From the NCBI GenBank assembly GCA_903899845.1, contig CAIUKV010000144.1:1-38665 (forward strand): 38,665 bases of DNA, read 5' to 3'. Source of the DNA: an uncultured Actinomycetes bacterium. Its GTDB lineage: Bacteria; Actinomycetota; Acidimicrobiia; IMCC26256; PALSA-555. Positions 1 to 8,148 of the stretch are shown here, piece by piece. The notes beneath the pieces are model-generated. The model had not been told where the DNA came from, made no database searches, and saw only the letters and a list, made by a program, of their open reading frames with translations. The position numbers and the translations under genes were made by a program. Within the stretch, counting starts at the first letter, position 1. The number at the start of each line of letters is the position of its first letter.

Positions 1-115
1 CCGTGTCGACCGCGGCGTCGACCAGGGCCGCGCTCCCGGCGAGGGGGAGCTCCCCGGCCCCGGCGTCACGCGCCGCGCCACCCGGGTGCGCCCCCGGCCG
101 GTCGACCCCGCTCAT
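1..115 (-). CDS. Start of a second ABC-transporter permease (partial, runs off window)
   Basis: Only the first 38 codons are visible. The ATG at 115-113 overlaps the TGA of the upstream permease (112-114) as ATGA, the usual translational coupling of paired permeases. The visible residues (MSGVDRPGAHPGG...) are a polar, Gly/Ala-rich tail with no membrane segment yet. That fits the cytoplasmic N-terminus of DppC/OppC-type permeases, which follow DppB in these operons. The identity rests on operon order only, because no permease motif lies inside the window. Confidence 0.5.
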   Translation of the reverse strand, partial: MSGVDRPGAHPGGAARDAGAGELPLAGSAALVDAAVDT

Positions 116-1092
116 GCGGACCGCGGCCCGGCGATGCGCACCCGGGGGTCCAGGAGGGCGTAGGCGACATCCGCGATCAGGTTCGCGAGCACCACGGCCG
201 CGCCGGCGACCAGCAGCCACGGGATCAGCACGGCGGTGTCGCCGTCGCTCACCGACGACACGAGCAGGGTGCCCATTCCCGGCCGCGAGAACACCCGCTC
301 GGTGATCACCACGCCGCCGATCAGCGCTCCCGCGTCGAGCGCGACCACGGTGACCATGGCCGTCGACGAACCCCGCAACCCGTGCTTCCACACCACCCGG
401 CGCTCGCGCAGGCCCTTGGCCCGGGCCGTGCGCACGTGGTCGGCCTGCAGCTCTTCGATCAGCGCCGCCCGCTGGTACCGGCTCCACCCCGCCACCAACT
501 GCACCGACAGCACCAGGACGGGGAGCGCGAGCTCGCGCGCGGCCGCGACCGGACCTCGCCCCGTCGGATCGGGCACCGAGTAGAGGACGGGTCCGTCGAT
601 CCCGAGCCATCGCGGCAGGTCGTAGGTGAACAGCTGGATGGCGAGCAGACCGAACCAGAAGGTCGGGAGCGCGAGCCCGGCGATCGCCAGCGCACCGAAG
701 GCGTGGTCGCGGGTCGACCCGGGTCGGCGCGCCCCGCTCACCGCGATGACGACCGCCAGCACGAGCGACACGACCATCGCCCACCCGACCAGGGGTGCGG
801 TGGCTGCGAGCGCGTCGCCGATGAGCTCCGCCACCGACCGGTCGGAGCGCAGGCTCCGGCCCCAGTCGCCCGTCACCACGCCCCGCATCTCGTCGAGGTA
901 CTGCACCGCCAGCGGCCGGTCGAGCCCCAGCTGCGCCCGGACCCGCTCGAGGCAGCCGGCGTCGCGGGAGGTCTCGCAGCGGACCCGGGCCGGGTCGACG
1001 CCGAAGGACCGCACCACCACGAACACGAGCACCGAGGCCAGCACGAGGACCGGGATCGACACGAGAACACGGCGGAGGACGTACCTGCCCAT
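112..1092 (-). CDS. ABC transporter permease, DppB/OppB family
   Basis: This is an integral membrane subunit of a peptide/nickel-type ABC importer. Its 326 residues have the family layout: an N-terminal segment starting MGRYVLRRVLVSIPVLVLAS, a periplasmic loop containing GLDRPLAVQYLDEMRGVVTG, then about five more hydrophobic segments. The cytoplasmic EAA-type loop that contacts the ATPase is visible at RTARAKGLRERRVVWKHGLR, followed by PGMGTLL near the C-terminus. Residues 37-48 (VRCETSRDAGCL) hold two cysteines in the external loop that could form a disulfide. It lies 77 bp downstream of the binding-protein gene and overlaps the next permease by 4 bp, so the three form one operon. The substrate cannot be told from the sequence. 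Confidence 0.9.
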   Translation of the reverse strand: MGRYVLRRVLVSIPVLVLASVLVFVVVRSFGVDPARVRCETSRDAGCLERVRAQLGLDRPLAVQYLDEMRGVVTGDWGRSLRSDRSVAELIGDALAATAPLVGWAMVVSLVLAVVIAVSGARRPGSTRDHAFGALAIAGLALPTFWFGLLAIQLFTYDLPRWLGIDGPVLYSVPDPTGRGPVAAARELALPVLVLSVQLVAGWSRYQRAALIEELQADHVRTARAKGLRERRVVWKHGLRGSSTAMVTVVALDAGALIGGVVITERVFSRPGMGTLLVSSVSDGDTAVLIPWLLVAGAAVVLANLIADVAYALLDPRVRIAGPRSA

Positions 1093-1169
1093 GAGCCGGA
1101 CGATTGTCCCACCCGCCCGGGACCGGACGGGGGACGGTCAGGGGGTCGGACCCACCGACCGCCCCGGCC

Positions 1170-2837
1170 CTACCGGAGGGTCCAGCGCTCCAGGTTGAAG
1201 AACGGCCCCTCGGTCACGTTGTCCTGGAGCGGCCCGCCGACCTGGCGCGGGTTCCACACGAACAGGGTCGGCAGCTGGAACAGCGGGAGCGAGGCCATGT
1301 CGGCGGCCAGGGCGGCCTGGCCCTGGGCCACGCTCGCCACTCGGGCCACCGGATCGACCTCACGATCGGCTGCCGTCCAGGCCGTGTCGATCGCCGGCGA
1401 CGAGGTCCGGGTGAAGTTCTGCCCGACGAACCCGTTGGCCCGGGTCGGGATGTTCTGCGAGCAGAACACCACGCACAGGCCCGGGTCCGGCGTCCCGACC
1501 TGTGCGTACAGCGCCGCCGCGAACCGGCCCTCGGGGATCTGCCTGCCGAAGAGCAGGTCGGCGCTCGCGTTGCGGATGGTGACCGCGAACCCGGCCTGGC
1601 GCAGCTGACTGCGCCACAGCTGCTGGGTCAGGGCCCGGCTCTCGTTGCCGGTCGTCGTCGCGATCGTGAACTCGGCCCGCCGGCCGCCCTTGGCCCAGAC
1701 GCCGTCGGAACCCTTCGCCCAGCCGTCACCGGTCATGAGCGCCTCGACGCGCGCGAGGTCGCGGGTGTACCCCGCGTACGCCGGGCGGTAGTACTCGGGG
1801 AACGACGGCACGACGAAGCTCTGGAGCACCCGGCCCTCGCGGACCGCCGGGCGCACGATCTGGTCGACGATCGTCTGGCGGTCGGTCGCGTACGCGACGG
1901 CCTGGCGGACCGCGAGCCGGTCGAAGGGCGGGGCGGCGCTGTTGAACCAGAATCCCTCGTAGCTGTTGCCGGAGCCGACCACGTAGTCGAGGTCGGCCCG
2001 GTCGAACTGGTCGAGCATGCCGGTCTGGGGCTGGGGGTAGGCCGCGGCGACCTGCCCGCTCTTGAGCGCCTGCACCTCGGCGCTGGACTCGGTGATGAAC
2101 TGGAACACGACCTTGCCGATCGACGGGACCGTGCCCCAGTAGCCCGGGTTCGGCACCAGGGTGATGCTGCGCCCCTTGTCCCAGCCCCGCTTGCCGCCCT
2201 GCATCTTCCACGGGCCGCCCGAGAATGCGTAGCCGTCCTTCATCACCCGGTTGCGGTCGCGCCCCTCGAGGAGGTGACTGGGCAGGATGTAGTAGAAGCC
2301 GCCGAAGAGGTCGCGCCACGCCGCGTAGGGCTCGGAGAACGTGACCACCGCGGTCTTCGGGTCGCTCGTGTCGATCGCGGCGATCGCCGTGTACCCGGTG
2401 GTGTCGTAGATGTCGTCGCTGTCGACGATCTGCTTCCAGGTGTAGGCGAAGTCACGCGCGGTGATCGGCGTGCCGTCCGACCACTTCGCCGCCGGAGCGA
2501 TCGGGTAGCGCACGACCATCGGCGGCCCCGGCTCGAGGGTCGGCGCACCGGCGAGCACCGGGCCGGGCACGTACTCGCCCGCCGGGCTCACCCGGAACGC
2601 CTGGGGCAGGGTCTGCACGCCGAGGATCCAGTTCCCCCAGCTCAGCCCGGCGCAGCTCGCGATCCAGTCGGCGCAGAACGGCTCCTGCTGCGCCGCCAGG
2701 CGCAGCACTCCCGACGCGGCCCCGGCCTGGGTCCGGGTCCCGGCCCCGGCCGGCACCGCCGACGCGCCGACCGCCGCCAGGGCGACCGCCATTGTCACGA
2801 TCCCCGCCGCCGTGCGCCCGCCCCGCCTGCGTCGCAT
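1170..2837 (-). CDS. Extracellular solute-binding protein family 5 (peptide-type ABC importer)
   Basis: This is the substrate-capturing component of the importer encoded downstream. The ATG at 2837 (MRRRRGGRTAAGIVTMAV) was chosen over one at 2912 because a GGGAGG sits 7 nt before it and the product then begins with a proper signal peptide: RRRR, a hydrophobic core at residues 11-28, and a likely cleavage near AVPAGA. The mature part has family-5 features: YTWKQIVDSDD, FSEPYAAW, an FSGGPWKM block and NPGYWG. The length of 555 residues is normal. There is no lipobox cysteine after the signal peptide, although actinobacterial binding proteins are usually lipid-anchored; this one would be released or held by other means. 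The ligand is unknown. Confidence 0.88.
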   Translation of the reverse strand: MRRRRGGRTAAGIVTMAVALAAVGASAVPAGAGTRTQAGAASGVLRLAAQQEPFCADWIASCAGLSWGNWILGVQTLPQAFRVSPAGEYVPGPVLAGAPTLEPGPPMVVRYPIAPAAKWSDGTPITARDFAYTWKQIVDSDDIYDTTGYTAIAAIDTSDPKTAVVTFSEPYAAWRDLFGGFYYILPSHLLEGRDRNRVMKDGYAFSGGPWKMQGGKRGWDKGRSITLVPNPGYWGTVPSIGKVVFQFITESSAEVQALKSGQVAAAYPQPQTGMLDQFDRADLDYVVGSGNSYEGFWFNSAAPPFDRLAVRQAVAYATDRQTIVDQIVRPAVREGRVLQSFVVPSFPEYYRPAYAGYTRDLARVEALMTGDGWAKGSDGVWAKGGRRAEFTIATTTGNESRALTQQLWRSQLRQAGFAVTIRNASADLLFGRQIPEGRFAAALYAQVGTPDPGLCVVFCSQNIPTRANGFVGQNFTRTSSPAIDTAWTAADREVDPVARVASVAQGQAALAADMASLPLFQLPTLFVWNPRQVGGPLQDNVTEGPFFNLERWTLR

Positions 2838-2915
2838 TCCCGTCCTCCCGGTCGCGGACCCGACGGCCCGGCCCACCATGAGTAGCAGGCCGACCCGGGG
2901 GAGCATCGGCATCCC

Positions 2916-2938
2916 GGGGCCGGTTCTTGAGCGGCCCC
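2916..2938 (-). terminator. Hairpin after secG
   Basis: A 7-bp inverted repeat (GGGGCCG at 2916-2922, CGGCCCC at 2932-2938) with a 9-nt loop lies 18 bp past the secG stop. There is no T-tract, which is common for terminators in very GC-rich actinobacteria. It separates secG from the transporter operon. Confidence 0.5.
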
Positions 2939-2956
2939 AATCGCCGGGGCGGCGGC

Positions 2957-3190
2957 TCAGGCGACGCGCAGCGCGAGGATGACCGAGGCGAAGACGAAGA
3001 TGATGGCGGTCACGACCGTGAGCCGGTCGAGGTTGCGCTCGACCACGGTGGACCCGGCCATCGAGCCGCCCAGCTGACCGCCCCCGAACATGTCCGAGAG
3101 GCCACCACCGCGCCCGGAGTGGAGCAGGATCAAGAAGATCAGGGTCAGGGCCGACAGGACCTGGATCCCGATGACGATGGCGTTGATCAC
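2957..3190 (-). CDS. secG: Preprotein translocase subunit SecG
   Basis: SecG is a small membrane subunit of the SecYEG channel that assists export of unfolded proteins. The product has 77 residues and two hydrophobic segments (about 5-23 and 57-74) joined by the conserved glycine-rich loop HSGRGGGLSDMFGGG. The GTG at 3190 is the only start that gives normal SecG length. The open frame extends upstream, but only as antisense of tpiA. There is no Shine-Dalgarno sequence; instead TAGGAT lies exactly 7 nt upstream, so the transcript is probably leaderless. It follows tpiA, as in other actinobacteria, but appears to have its own promoter. Confidence 0.93.
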   Translation of the reverse strand: MINAIVIGIQVLSALTLIFLILLHSGRGGGLSDMFGGGQLGGSMAGSTVVERNLDRLTVVTAIIFVFASVILALRVA

Positions 3191-3197
3191 GGCCCCG

Positions 3198-3203
3198 ATC
3201 CTA
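3198..3203 (-). promoter_or_regulatory. Putative -10 element of a leaderless secG transcript
   Basis: TAGGAT (TAnnnT type) is separated from the GTG by 7 nt, which would place the transcription start on the start codon. No clear -35 is visible. The same arrangement occurs before uvrA, polA, fabZ and others in this window. Confidence 0.5.
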
Positions 3204-3252
3204 GCCTCCGGGCCTCCTAGCCTCCGGGCCTCCGGGCCTCCGGGCCTCCGGG
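3200..3252. repeat. 8-bp tandem array between tpiA and secG
   Basis: A 16-bp direct duplication (3200-3215 and 3216-3231, each CCTAGCCTCCGGGCCT) runs into four exact tandem copies of CCTCCGGG (3221-3252). The array fills almost all of the 74-bp tpiA-secG gap. The duplication also creates a second copy of the CCTAG part of the secG -10 region. Confidence 0.85.
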
Positions 3253-3264
3253 CGCAGTGGGCGA

Positions 3265-4035
3265 TCAGCGGCGCCACTTCAGGAGCCGGGCGAACTCGTC
3301 GGGGTCGAGCGACGCCCCGCCCACCAGGGCGCCGTCCACCTCGGGCATCGCCATCAGGTCGGCGATGTTCCCGGGCTTCACCGACCCGCCGTACTGGATC
3401 CGCACGGCGTCGGCGAGCTCCCCGTAGAGGTCCCGCAGGGCGCCCCGGATCACGCCGATCGTCGCGTCGGCGTCCTCGGGCGTCGCGTTGCGCCCGGTCC
3501 CGATCGCCCAGATCGGCTCGTAGGCCACCACGCACCGCTCGAACTGGGCCTTGGTCACACCGGCGAACGCGGCCCGGGCCTGCCCGGCGACCTTCTCGGC
3601 GGTCCGCCCGGCCTCGCGCTCCTCGAGCGTCTCCCCCACGCAGATGATGGGGGCCATCCCGTGGCGCAGCACCGCCTGGACCTTGCGGTGCACGACGTCG
3701 TCGTCCTCGCCGAAGAGCTGGCGGCGCTCGCTGTGACCAACGATCACGTAGCGGACGTTGAGCTTGGCCAGCATCGGCGGACTGACCTCGCCCGTGTAGG
3801 CGCCCTGGTCCTCGAAGTGGCAGTTCTGCGCCCCGAGCGCGAGGTCGAGCTGGTCGCTCTCGATCAGGGTCTGCAGTGAGCGCAGGTCCGTGAACGGCGG
3901 GCAGACCACGACGTCGATGCCCTCGTACACCTCGGCGTCGACGATGTAGGCGAGCTTCTGGACGAACTGGATCGCCGCGTGGTGGTCGTGGTGCATCTTC
4001 CAGTTGGCGGCGATGATCGGACGACGGTCGGGCAC
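3265..4035 (-). CDS. tpiA: Triosephosphate isomerase
   Basis: The enzyme interconverts dihydroxyacetone phosphate and glyceraldehyde 3-phosphate in glycolysis and gluconeogenesis. The 256 residues carry the complete catalytic set: N11 and K13 (AANWKMH), H101 in GHSERR, E173 in AYEPIWAIGTG, and the phosphate-binding YGGSVKPGN near residue 220. The ATG lies 10 bp after the pgk stop, so tpiA is the last gene of the gap-pgk-tpiA part of the operon. Nothing is unusual in length or motifs. Confidence 0.97.
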   Translation of the reverse strand: MPDRRPIIAANWKMHHDHHAAIQFVQKLAYIVDAEVYEGIDVVVCPPFTDLRSLQTLIESDQLDLALGAQNCHFEDQGAYTGEVSPPMLAKLNVRYVIVGHSERRQLFGEDDDVVHRKVQAVLRHGMAPIICVGETLEEREAGRTAEKVAGQARAAFAGVTKAQFERCVVAYEPIWAIGTGRNATPEDADATIGVIRGALRDLYGELADAVRIQYGGSVKPGNIADLMAMPEVDGALVGGASLDPDEFARLLKWRR

Positions 4036-4045
4036 GGGGGCTCCT

Positions 4046-5233
4046 CTAGCGGGACGACGGGGCGGAACGCAGCGCCTGGAGGCCGGGCAGGTCGCCCAGC
4101 TCGATCAGCTCGAGTGCCGCGCCGCCGCCGGTGCTGACGTGGTCGACGCGGTCGGCGAGGCCGAACTGGCGGACGGCGGCGGCGCTGTCGCCCCCACCCA
4201 CGACGGTGAATCCGGGGCAGGCGGCGACCGCCTCGGCGACGCCGACGGTGCCCGCCGCGAAGGGCGCGACCTCGAACACGCCCATCGGGCCGTTCCACAG
4301 CACGGTGGCGGACGCGGCGACGGTCGCCGCGTAGTCGGCGACCGTGGCCGGGCCGACGTCGAGGCCCTTCCAGCCGTCGGGCATCGCGTCGGCTGCGACC
4401 ACGCGGGTCTCGGCGTCGGGCGCGATGTCGGTGGCGACGACGACGTCGCTCGGCACACGAACCCGCCCGGTGTCGAGCAGCCGGGCGCAGGCGTCGACCA
4501 TCGCGGGCTCCACCAGCGAGTCGCCGACCGTGTGGCCCTGGGCGAGGAAGAACGTGAACGCCATCGCCCCGCCCACGAGGACCGTGTCACAGCGGTCGAG
4601 CAGGGCCTCGATCACGCCGAGCTTGTCGCTGACCTTCGAGCCGCCCAGCACCGCCACGAACGGGCGGTCGGCGCCGGCGAGCAGTCGGCCGAGCACCTCG
4701 ACCTCCCGGGCCAGCAGGCGTCCCGCCGCGCTCGGGAGCACGCGCGGTGGTCCGACGATGCTGGCGTGGGCCCGGTGGGACGCCCCGAAGGCGTCGTTGA
4801 CGTAGGCGTCGTACCCGGCGGCCAGGCTCGCGGCGAAGCCCGGATCGTCGGCCTCCTCCCCTGCGTCCCAGCGCAGGTTCTCGAGCAGCACCACGGCGCC
4901 CGGGCCCGCCGACGCTGCGCACCGCTCGACCTCGGGGCCGAACACCCCCGGGGCGAGCGGGACCTCGCACCCGAGGAGACCGCCGAGGTGCACGGCGACC
5001 GGAGCCAGCGACGACGACGGATCGGGGCGGCCCTTCGGGCGCCCGAGGTGGCTGGCCAGCACGACCGTCGCCCCCCGGTCCCGCAGGTACCCGATCGTCG
5101 GCAGCGCCGAGACGATCCGGAGGTCGTCCTCGATGACGCCGTCGCGCAGGGGCACGTTGAAGTCGACCCGCACGAGCACGCGCGCGCCGCGCGCGAGGTC
5201 GAGGTCCTCCAGGACGGGGACGTCCACGGTCAC
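4046..5233 (-). CDS. pgk: Phosphoglycerate kinase
   Basis: The enzyme transfers phosphate between 1,3-bisphosphoglycerate and ADP. Family motifs occur in order: RVDFNVPLRDG, SHLGRPKG, LLENLRWDAGEE, DAFGASHRAHAS, LGGSKVSDKLGV, LVGGAMAFTFF, WNGPMGVFE and the nucleotide-binding GGGDSAAA. The open frame begins far upstream, but that part is antisense to gap. The GTG at 5233 gives VTVDVPVLEDLDLARGARVL, which matches the normal N-terminus and a 395-residue length. It sits 8 nt after the gap stop with no obvious Shine-Dalgarno, so translation is probably coupled. A GTG at 5227 is an alternative start. Confidence 0.96.
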   Translation of the reverse strand: MTVDVPVLEDLDLARGARVLVRVDFNVPLRDGVIEDDLRIVSALPTIGYLRDRGATVVLASHLGRPKGRPDPSSSLAPVAVHLGGLLGCEVPLAPGVFGPEVERCAASAGPGAVVLLENLRWDAGEEADDPGFAASLAAGYDAYVNDAFGASHRAHASIVGPPRVLPSAAGRLLAREVEVLGRLLAGADRPFVAVLGGSKVSDKLGVIEALLDRCDTVLVGGAMAFTFFLAQGHTVGDSLVEPAMVDACARLLDTGRVRVPSDVVVATDIAPDAETRVVAADAMPDGWKGLDVGPATVADYAATVAASATVLWNGPMGVFEVAPFAAGTVGVAEAVAACPGFTVVGGGDSAAAVRQFGLADRVDHVSTGGGAALELIELGDLPGLQALRSAPSSR

Positions 5234-5241
5234 GGGTCGGG

Positions 5242-6270
5242 TTACTGGGCGCCGACGAAGCCGACGAGGTCGACCAGGCGGTTCGAGTAGCCCCACTCGT
5301 TGTCGTACCACCCGAGGATCTTCACCAGCGTGCCGTTGGCCATCGTGTCCTTCGCCGAGAAGATGCACGACGCCGGGTTGCCCACGATGTCGGCCGACAC
5401 CAGCGGGTCCTCGGTGTAGACGAGCACGCCGCGGTAGCTGGGGCTGCCGGCGGCATCGGCGAACGCCTCGTTGACCTCGGCGACCGAGGCCGCGGTGGCC
5501 AGCTCGACGCTGAGGTCGGTGATCGACCCGGTCGGCGTGGGGACCCGCAGCGCCATGCCGTCGAGCTTGCCGTTCAGCTCGGGCAGCACGAGGCCGATGG
5601 CCTTCGCCGCCCCGGTGCTGTTCGGGATGATCGAGAGCGCCGCGGCGCGCATCCGGCGCAGGTCGGCCTGGCCCTTGCGGCTCGGCTTGGCCAGGTCCTG
5701 GAGCGACTGGTCGCTGGTGTAGGCGTGGACCGTCGTCATCATCCCCTTGACCACCCCGAAGCGGTCGTTGAGGACCTTGGCCATGGGAGCCAGGCAGTTG
5801 GTGGTGCAGGACGCGTTGGAGATCACCTGGTGCGCGGCCGGATCGAAGACCTCGTCGTTGACGCCGTAGCAGATCGACGCGTCGGCGTCACCGCTCGGCG
5901 CCGAGATGACCACCCGCTTCGCGCCGCCCCGCAGGTGCCCGGCCGCCTGCTCCCGACCGGTGAACAGGCCGGTGGACTCGATCACGACGTCGACCCCGTG
6001 GTCGCCCCACGGGATCTCGGCCGGATCCATCGTCTCGAGCTTCACGATGTCGCGACCGTCGACGGTGATGCCCGTGTCGGTGTGGCCCACCTCGTTGCGC
6101 AGCACTCCGCCGACGGAGTCGTGCTTGAGCAGGAAGGCCATCGTGTCGCTGTCGCCCATCGGGTCGTTGATCGCCACCAGCTCCACTCCGGCGCCCGGCC
6201 CCTTGGCCAGGAGGGCCCGGGTGAACGAGCGCCCGATGCGACCGAAACCGTTGATGCCGACTCGGATCAT
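5242..6270 (-). CDS. gap: Glyceraldehyde-3-phosphate dehydrogenase, type I
   Basis: This is the NAD-linked oxidative phosphorylation step of glycolysis. The N-terminal Rossmann motif is INGFGRIGR. Asp36 (VAINDP) points to NAD rather than NADP use. The catalytic Cys155 lies in SNASCTTNC and the general base is His182 (TVHAYTSDQ). The C-terminus has WYDNEWGYSNR. The product is 342 residues, of normal length. The ATG at 6270 is preceded by GGGAG at 5-nt spacing and overlaps the yvcK stop as ATGA. The frame stays open upstream to about 7074, but this only reflects GC content on the strand opposite yvcK. In many actinobacteria whiA lies between yvcK and gap; it is absent here. Confidence 0.97.
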   Translation of the reverse strand: MIRVGINGFGRIGRSFTRALLAKGPGAGVELVAINDPMGDSDTMAFLLKHDSVGGVLRNEVGHTDTGITVDGRDIVKLETMDPAEIPWGDHGVDVVIESTGLFTGREQAAGHLRGGAKRVVISAPSGDADASICYGVNDEVFDPAAHQVISNASCTTNCLAPMAKVLNDRFGVVKGMMTTVHAYTSDQSLQDLAKPSRKGQADLRRMRAAALSIIPNSTGAAKAIGLVLPELNGKLDGMALRVPTPTGSITDLSVELATAASVAEVNEAFADAAGSPSYRGVLVYTEDPLVSADIVGNPASCIFSAKDTMANGTLVKILGWYDNEWGYSNRLVDLVGFVGAQ

Positions 6271-7289
6271 GTGTGCTCCCTGCTCGTGCGCGTACGCGTC
6301 GTCGGACCCGTACTCGGACTTGGACTCGGACTCGGACCCGGACCCGGGGCTCCGGGCCGAGGGCGGGCACGACGGATCCCCACTCCGCCCGGCCGAGGAG
6401 ACTCCAGCAGAGCCGCCAACGCCGGGGCCAATCTTCGCGGGTCGTGCTCCGGATCCCGCGGATCGCCCACCGGGGCGGTGACCACCTCGGCCCCCAGGGC
6501 CGCGAACCGGTCCGGGTCCACCACCAGGGCGCCGCCCGCCGGGGCCAGGTACACGTCGACCCGGGCCCCGTGGTCCCGGACCGCGGCGAGGTGGTCGGCG
6601 GCGTCCATCCCGGCGGTCTCGGCGTCCTGGGTGCGGAGGTTCCCCACCTGGACCACCATCCCGGGCGCCGCGCCCACGGCCCCGGCGAGGCCACCCACGG
6701 CCAGGACCGCCAGCACGCTGGTGTAGAGCGACCCCGGGGCGAGGACGATCTGGTCGGCCGCCGCGATCGCGGCCAGGGCGTCGGGCACGGGTCGGGCCCC
6801 GGCCGGGACCACTCCCACCCGACCGATCCGCCCCGGGGTGGTCGCCACCGCCACCTGGCCCTCGACCGTCCGCCCGTCCACGTCGGCGACGAGGACCACG
6901 GACTCGGCGGTGGCGGGCAGGGCCCGGCCCCGGGACCCGAGCAGCCGAGCCGCCTGGTCGAGGGAGGCGACGACGTCGCCGGTGGTCTCGAACAGCGCGG
7001 CGAGCACGAGGTTGCCGACGGCGTGCCCGGCCAGGGCGCCGTCGTCGAAGCGGTGCTCGAACGCCCGGGGCCACACGGCGTCCTCGTCGGCCATGGCCAC
7101 GAGCGCCTTGCGCAGGTCCCCGGGCGGGAGGATGCCGAGCTCGCGCCGCAGGCGTCCCGACGACCCCCCGTCGTCGGCCACCGTCACCACCGCGATCAGG
7201 TCCCCGGCGTAGGTCGCCACCGCCCGCAGCACGTTGGCCAGCCCGTGGCCCCCGCCGATCGCGACGACCCGGGGACCGCCGTCACGCAC
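6267..7289 (-). CDS. yvcK: YvcK/CofD-like gluconeogenesis factor
   Basis: The family binds UDP-sugars and governs the balance between central carbon flow and peptidoglycan precursors. The nucleotide-binding loop is at the N-terminus (VVAIGGGHGLANVLRA), followed by VTVADDGGSSGRLRRE, PPGDLRKAL, HAVGNLVLAAL and LAPGSLYTSVL. The conserved fold ends near residue 300. The last 35 or so residues are a Pro/Ser/Thr/Arg-rich low-complexity tail (GPGPSPSPSPSTGPTTRTRT) encoded by a hexamer repeat. The start overlaps rapZ by 8 bp and the stop overlaps gap by 4 bp, so the gene is embedded in one operon. Confidence 0.93.
   Translation of the reverse strand: MRDGGPRVVAIGGGHGLANVLRAVATYAGDLIAVVTVADDGGSSGRLRRELGILPPGDLRKALVAMADEDAVWPRAFEHRFDDGALAGHAVGNLVLAALFETTGDVVASLDQAARLLGSRGRALPATAESVVLVADVDGRTVEGQVAVATTPGRIGRVGVVPAGARPVPDALAAIAAADQIVLAPGSLYTSVLAVLAVGGLAGAVGAAPGMVVQVGNLRTQDAETAGMDAADHLAAVRDHGARVDVYLAPAGGALVVDPDRFAALGAEVVTAPVGDPRDPEHDPRRLAPALAALLESPRPGGVGIRRARPRPGAPGPGPSPSPSPSTGPTTRTRTSREHT
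6312..6347. repeat. 6-bp tandem array in the 3' end of yvcK
   Basis: Six tandem copies of ACTCGG/ACCCGG (one reads ACTTGG) encode alternating Pro-Ser and Pro-Gly in the yvcK tail on the minus strand. The array ends about 40 bp before the gap start codon, so slippage in multiples of 6 would lengthen or shorten the tail without disturbing the frame. Confidence 0.8.
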
Positions 7290-8148
7290 GGTCGACGTCC
7301 CGGTGCAGGACCCGCGGCTCGACGCCCTGGCGCCGCAGCACCTCGGCGAGCGCGTCGGCGATCACCACGCTGCGGTGCCGACCGCCGGTGCAGCCCACCC
7401 CGATGGAGAGGTAGACCCGCCCCTCCTTCTGGTAGGCGGGGAGCAGCAGCGCGAGGAGGCGCTCGAGCTCGGCGACGAAGGCGGTCGCCTCGGGCTGGCC
7501 CATCACGTACTCGCGCACCGCCGGGTCGTGGCCGGTGCGGGCCCGCAGGTCGTCGATCCAGTGCGGGTTGGGCAGGAAGCGGCAGTCGAAGAGCAGGTCG
7601 ACGTCCACCGGGATGCCGTGCTTGTACCCGAACGACACCACGCTCGTCTGGAGGACGTTCTGGGTCGGGGCCCCCTCGCCGAAGAGCTCGTGCAGGCGGC
7701 TCCGCAGGGTGTGCACGTTGAGACCGGAGGTGTCGACCACCAGGTCGGCCTGCCCCCGGAGACCCTCGAGCAGGCGGCGCTCGCGCGCGATGCCCTCGGG
7801 GACCCCGTCGCCGGCGGCGAGGGGGTGGCGGCGGCGGGTCTCCTCGAAACGCCGCACCAGGGCGTCGTCGGACGCGTCGAGGAACACCACCCGGGTCGCG
7901 ATCCCCACGGCCCGCAGCTCGCCCAGGGCGACGTCGAGGTCCTCCACGAACGCACCCGACCGGACGTCGACCACGAGCACGAAGCGGCTGGGCTCATCGC
8001 GCCCGCGGGCGAGCTCCACCACCTTCGGGATCAGCGCCGGCGGCAGGTTGTCGATCACGAAGTAGCCGAGGTCCTCGAGCACGTCGGCCGCGCTCGACCG
8101 CCCCGCCCCGGACATCCCGGTGATGATCGTCACGTCGAGGGCGGTCAT
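7282..8148 (-). CDS. rapZ: RNase adapter/nucleotide-binding protein RapZ (YvcJ family)
   Basis: This is a P-loop protein. In E. coli RapZ controls glucosamine-6-phosphate synthase through small RNAs; the actinobacterial role is not well defined. The 288 residues carry a P-loop at 11-19 (GMSGAGRSS, with Arg in the usual Lys place, as is common in actinobacterial members), GYFVIDNLPPALIP, VDVRSG, and the C-terminal signature GVGCTGGRHRSVVIAD. The ATG overlaps the uvrC stop as ATGA and the stop overlaps yvcK by 8 bp. The order uvrC-rapZ-yvcK is conserved across Actinobacteria. Confidence 0.95.
   Translation of the reverse strand: MTALDVTIITGMSGAGRSSAADVLEDLGYFVIDNLPPALIPKVVELARGRDEPSRFVLVVDVRSGAFVEDLDVALGELRAVGIATRVVFLDASDDALVRRFEETRRRHPLAAGDGVPEGIARERRLLEGLRGQADLVVDTSGLNVHTLRSRLHELFGEGAPTQNVLQTSVVSFGYKHGIPVDVDLLFDCRFLPNPHWIDDLRARTGHDPAVREYVMGQPEATAFVAELERLLALLLPAYQKEGRVYLSIGVGCTGGRHRSVVIADALAEVLRRQGVEPRVLHRDVDRA

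Noticed and set aside
1080-1092. Leaderless start for the first permease gene
   Set aside because: A GACAAT hexamer is present upstream, but 10 nt from the ATG and within an evident operon, so it was not counted with the leaderless set.
6271-7074. Apparent 267-residue N-terminal extension of gap
   Set aside because: The extension is a third-frame reading of yvcK, rich in Arg/Gly/Pro, and the true gap start at 6270 has a Shine-Dalgarno and an ATGA overlap. The upstream extensions of pgk, coaE, cpaB, tadB and nadA were rejected for similar reasons.
8113-8118. Loss of the P-loop lysine in RapZ (GAGRSS)
   Set aside because: Arginine at this place is, from family knowledge, common in actinobacterial RapZ, so it is not a sign of inactivation here.
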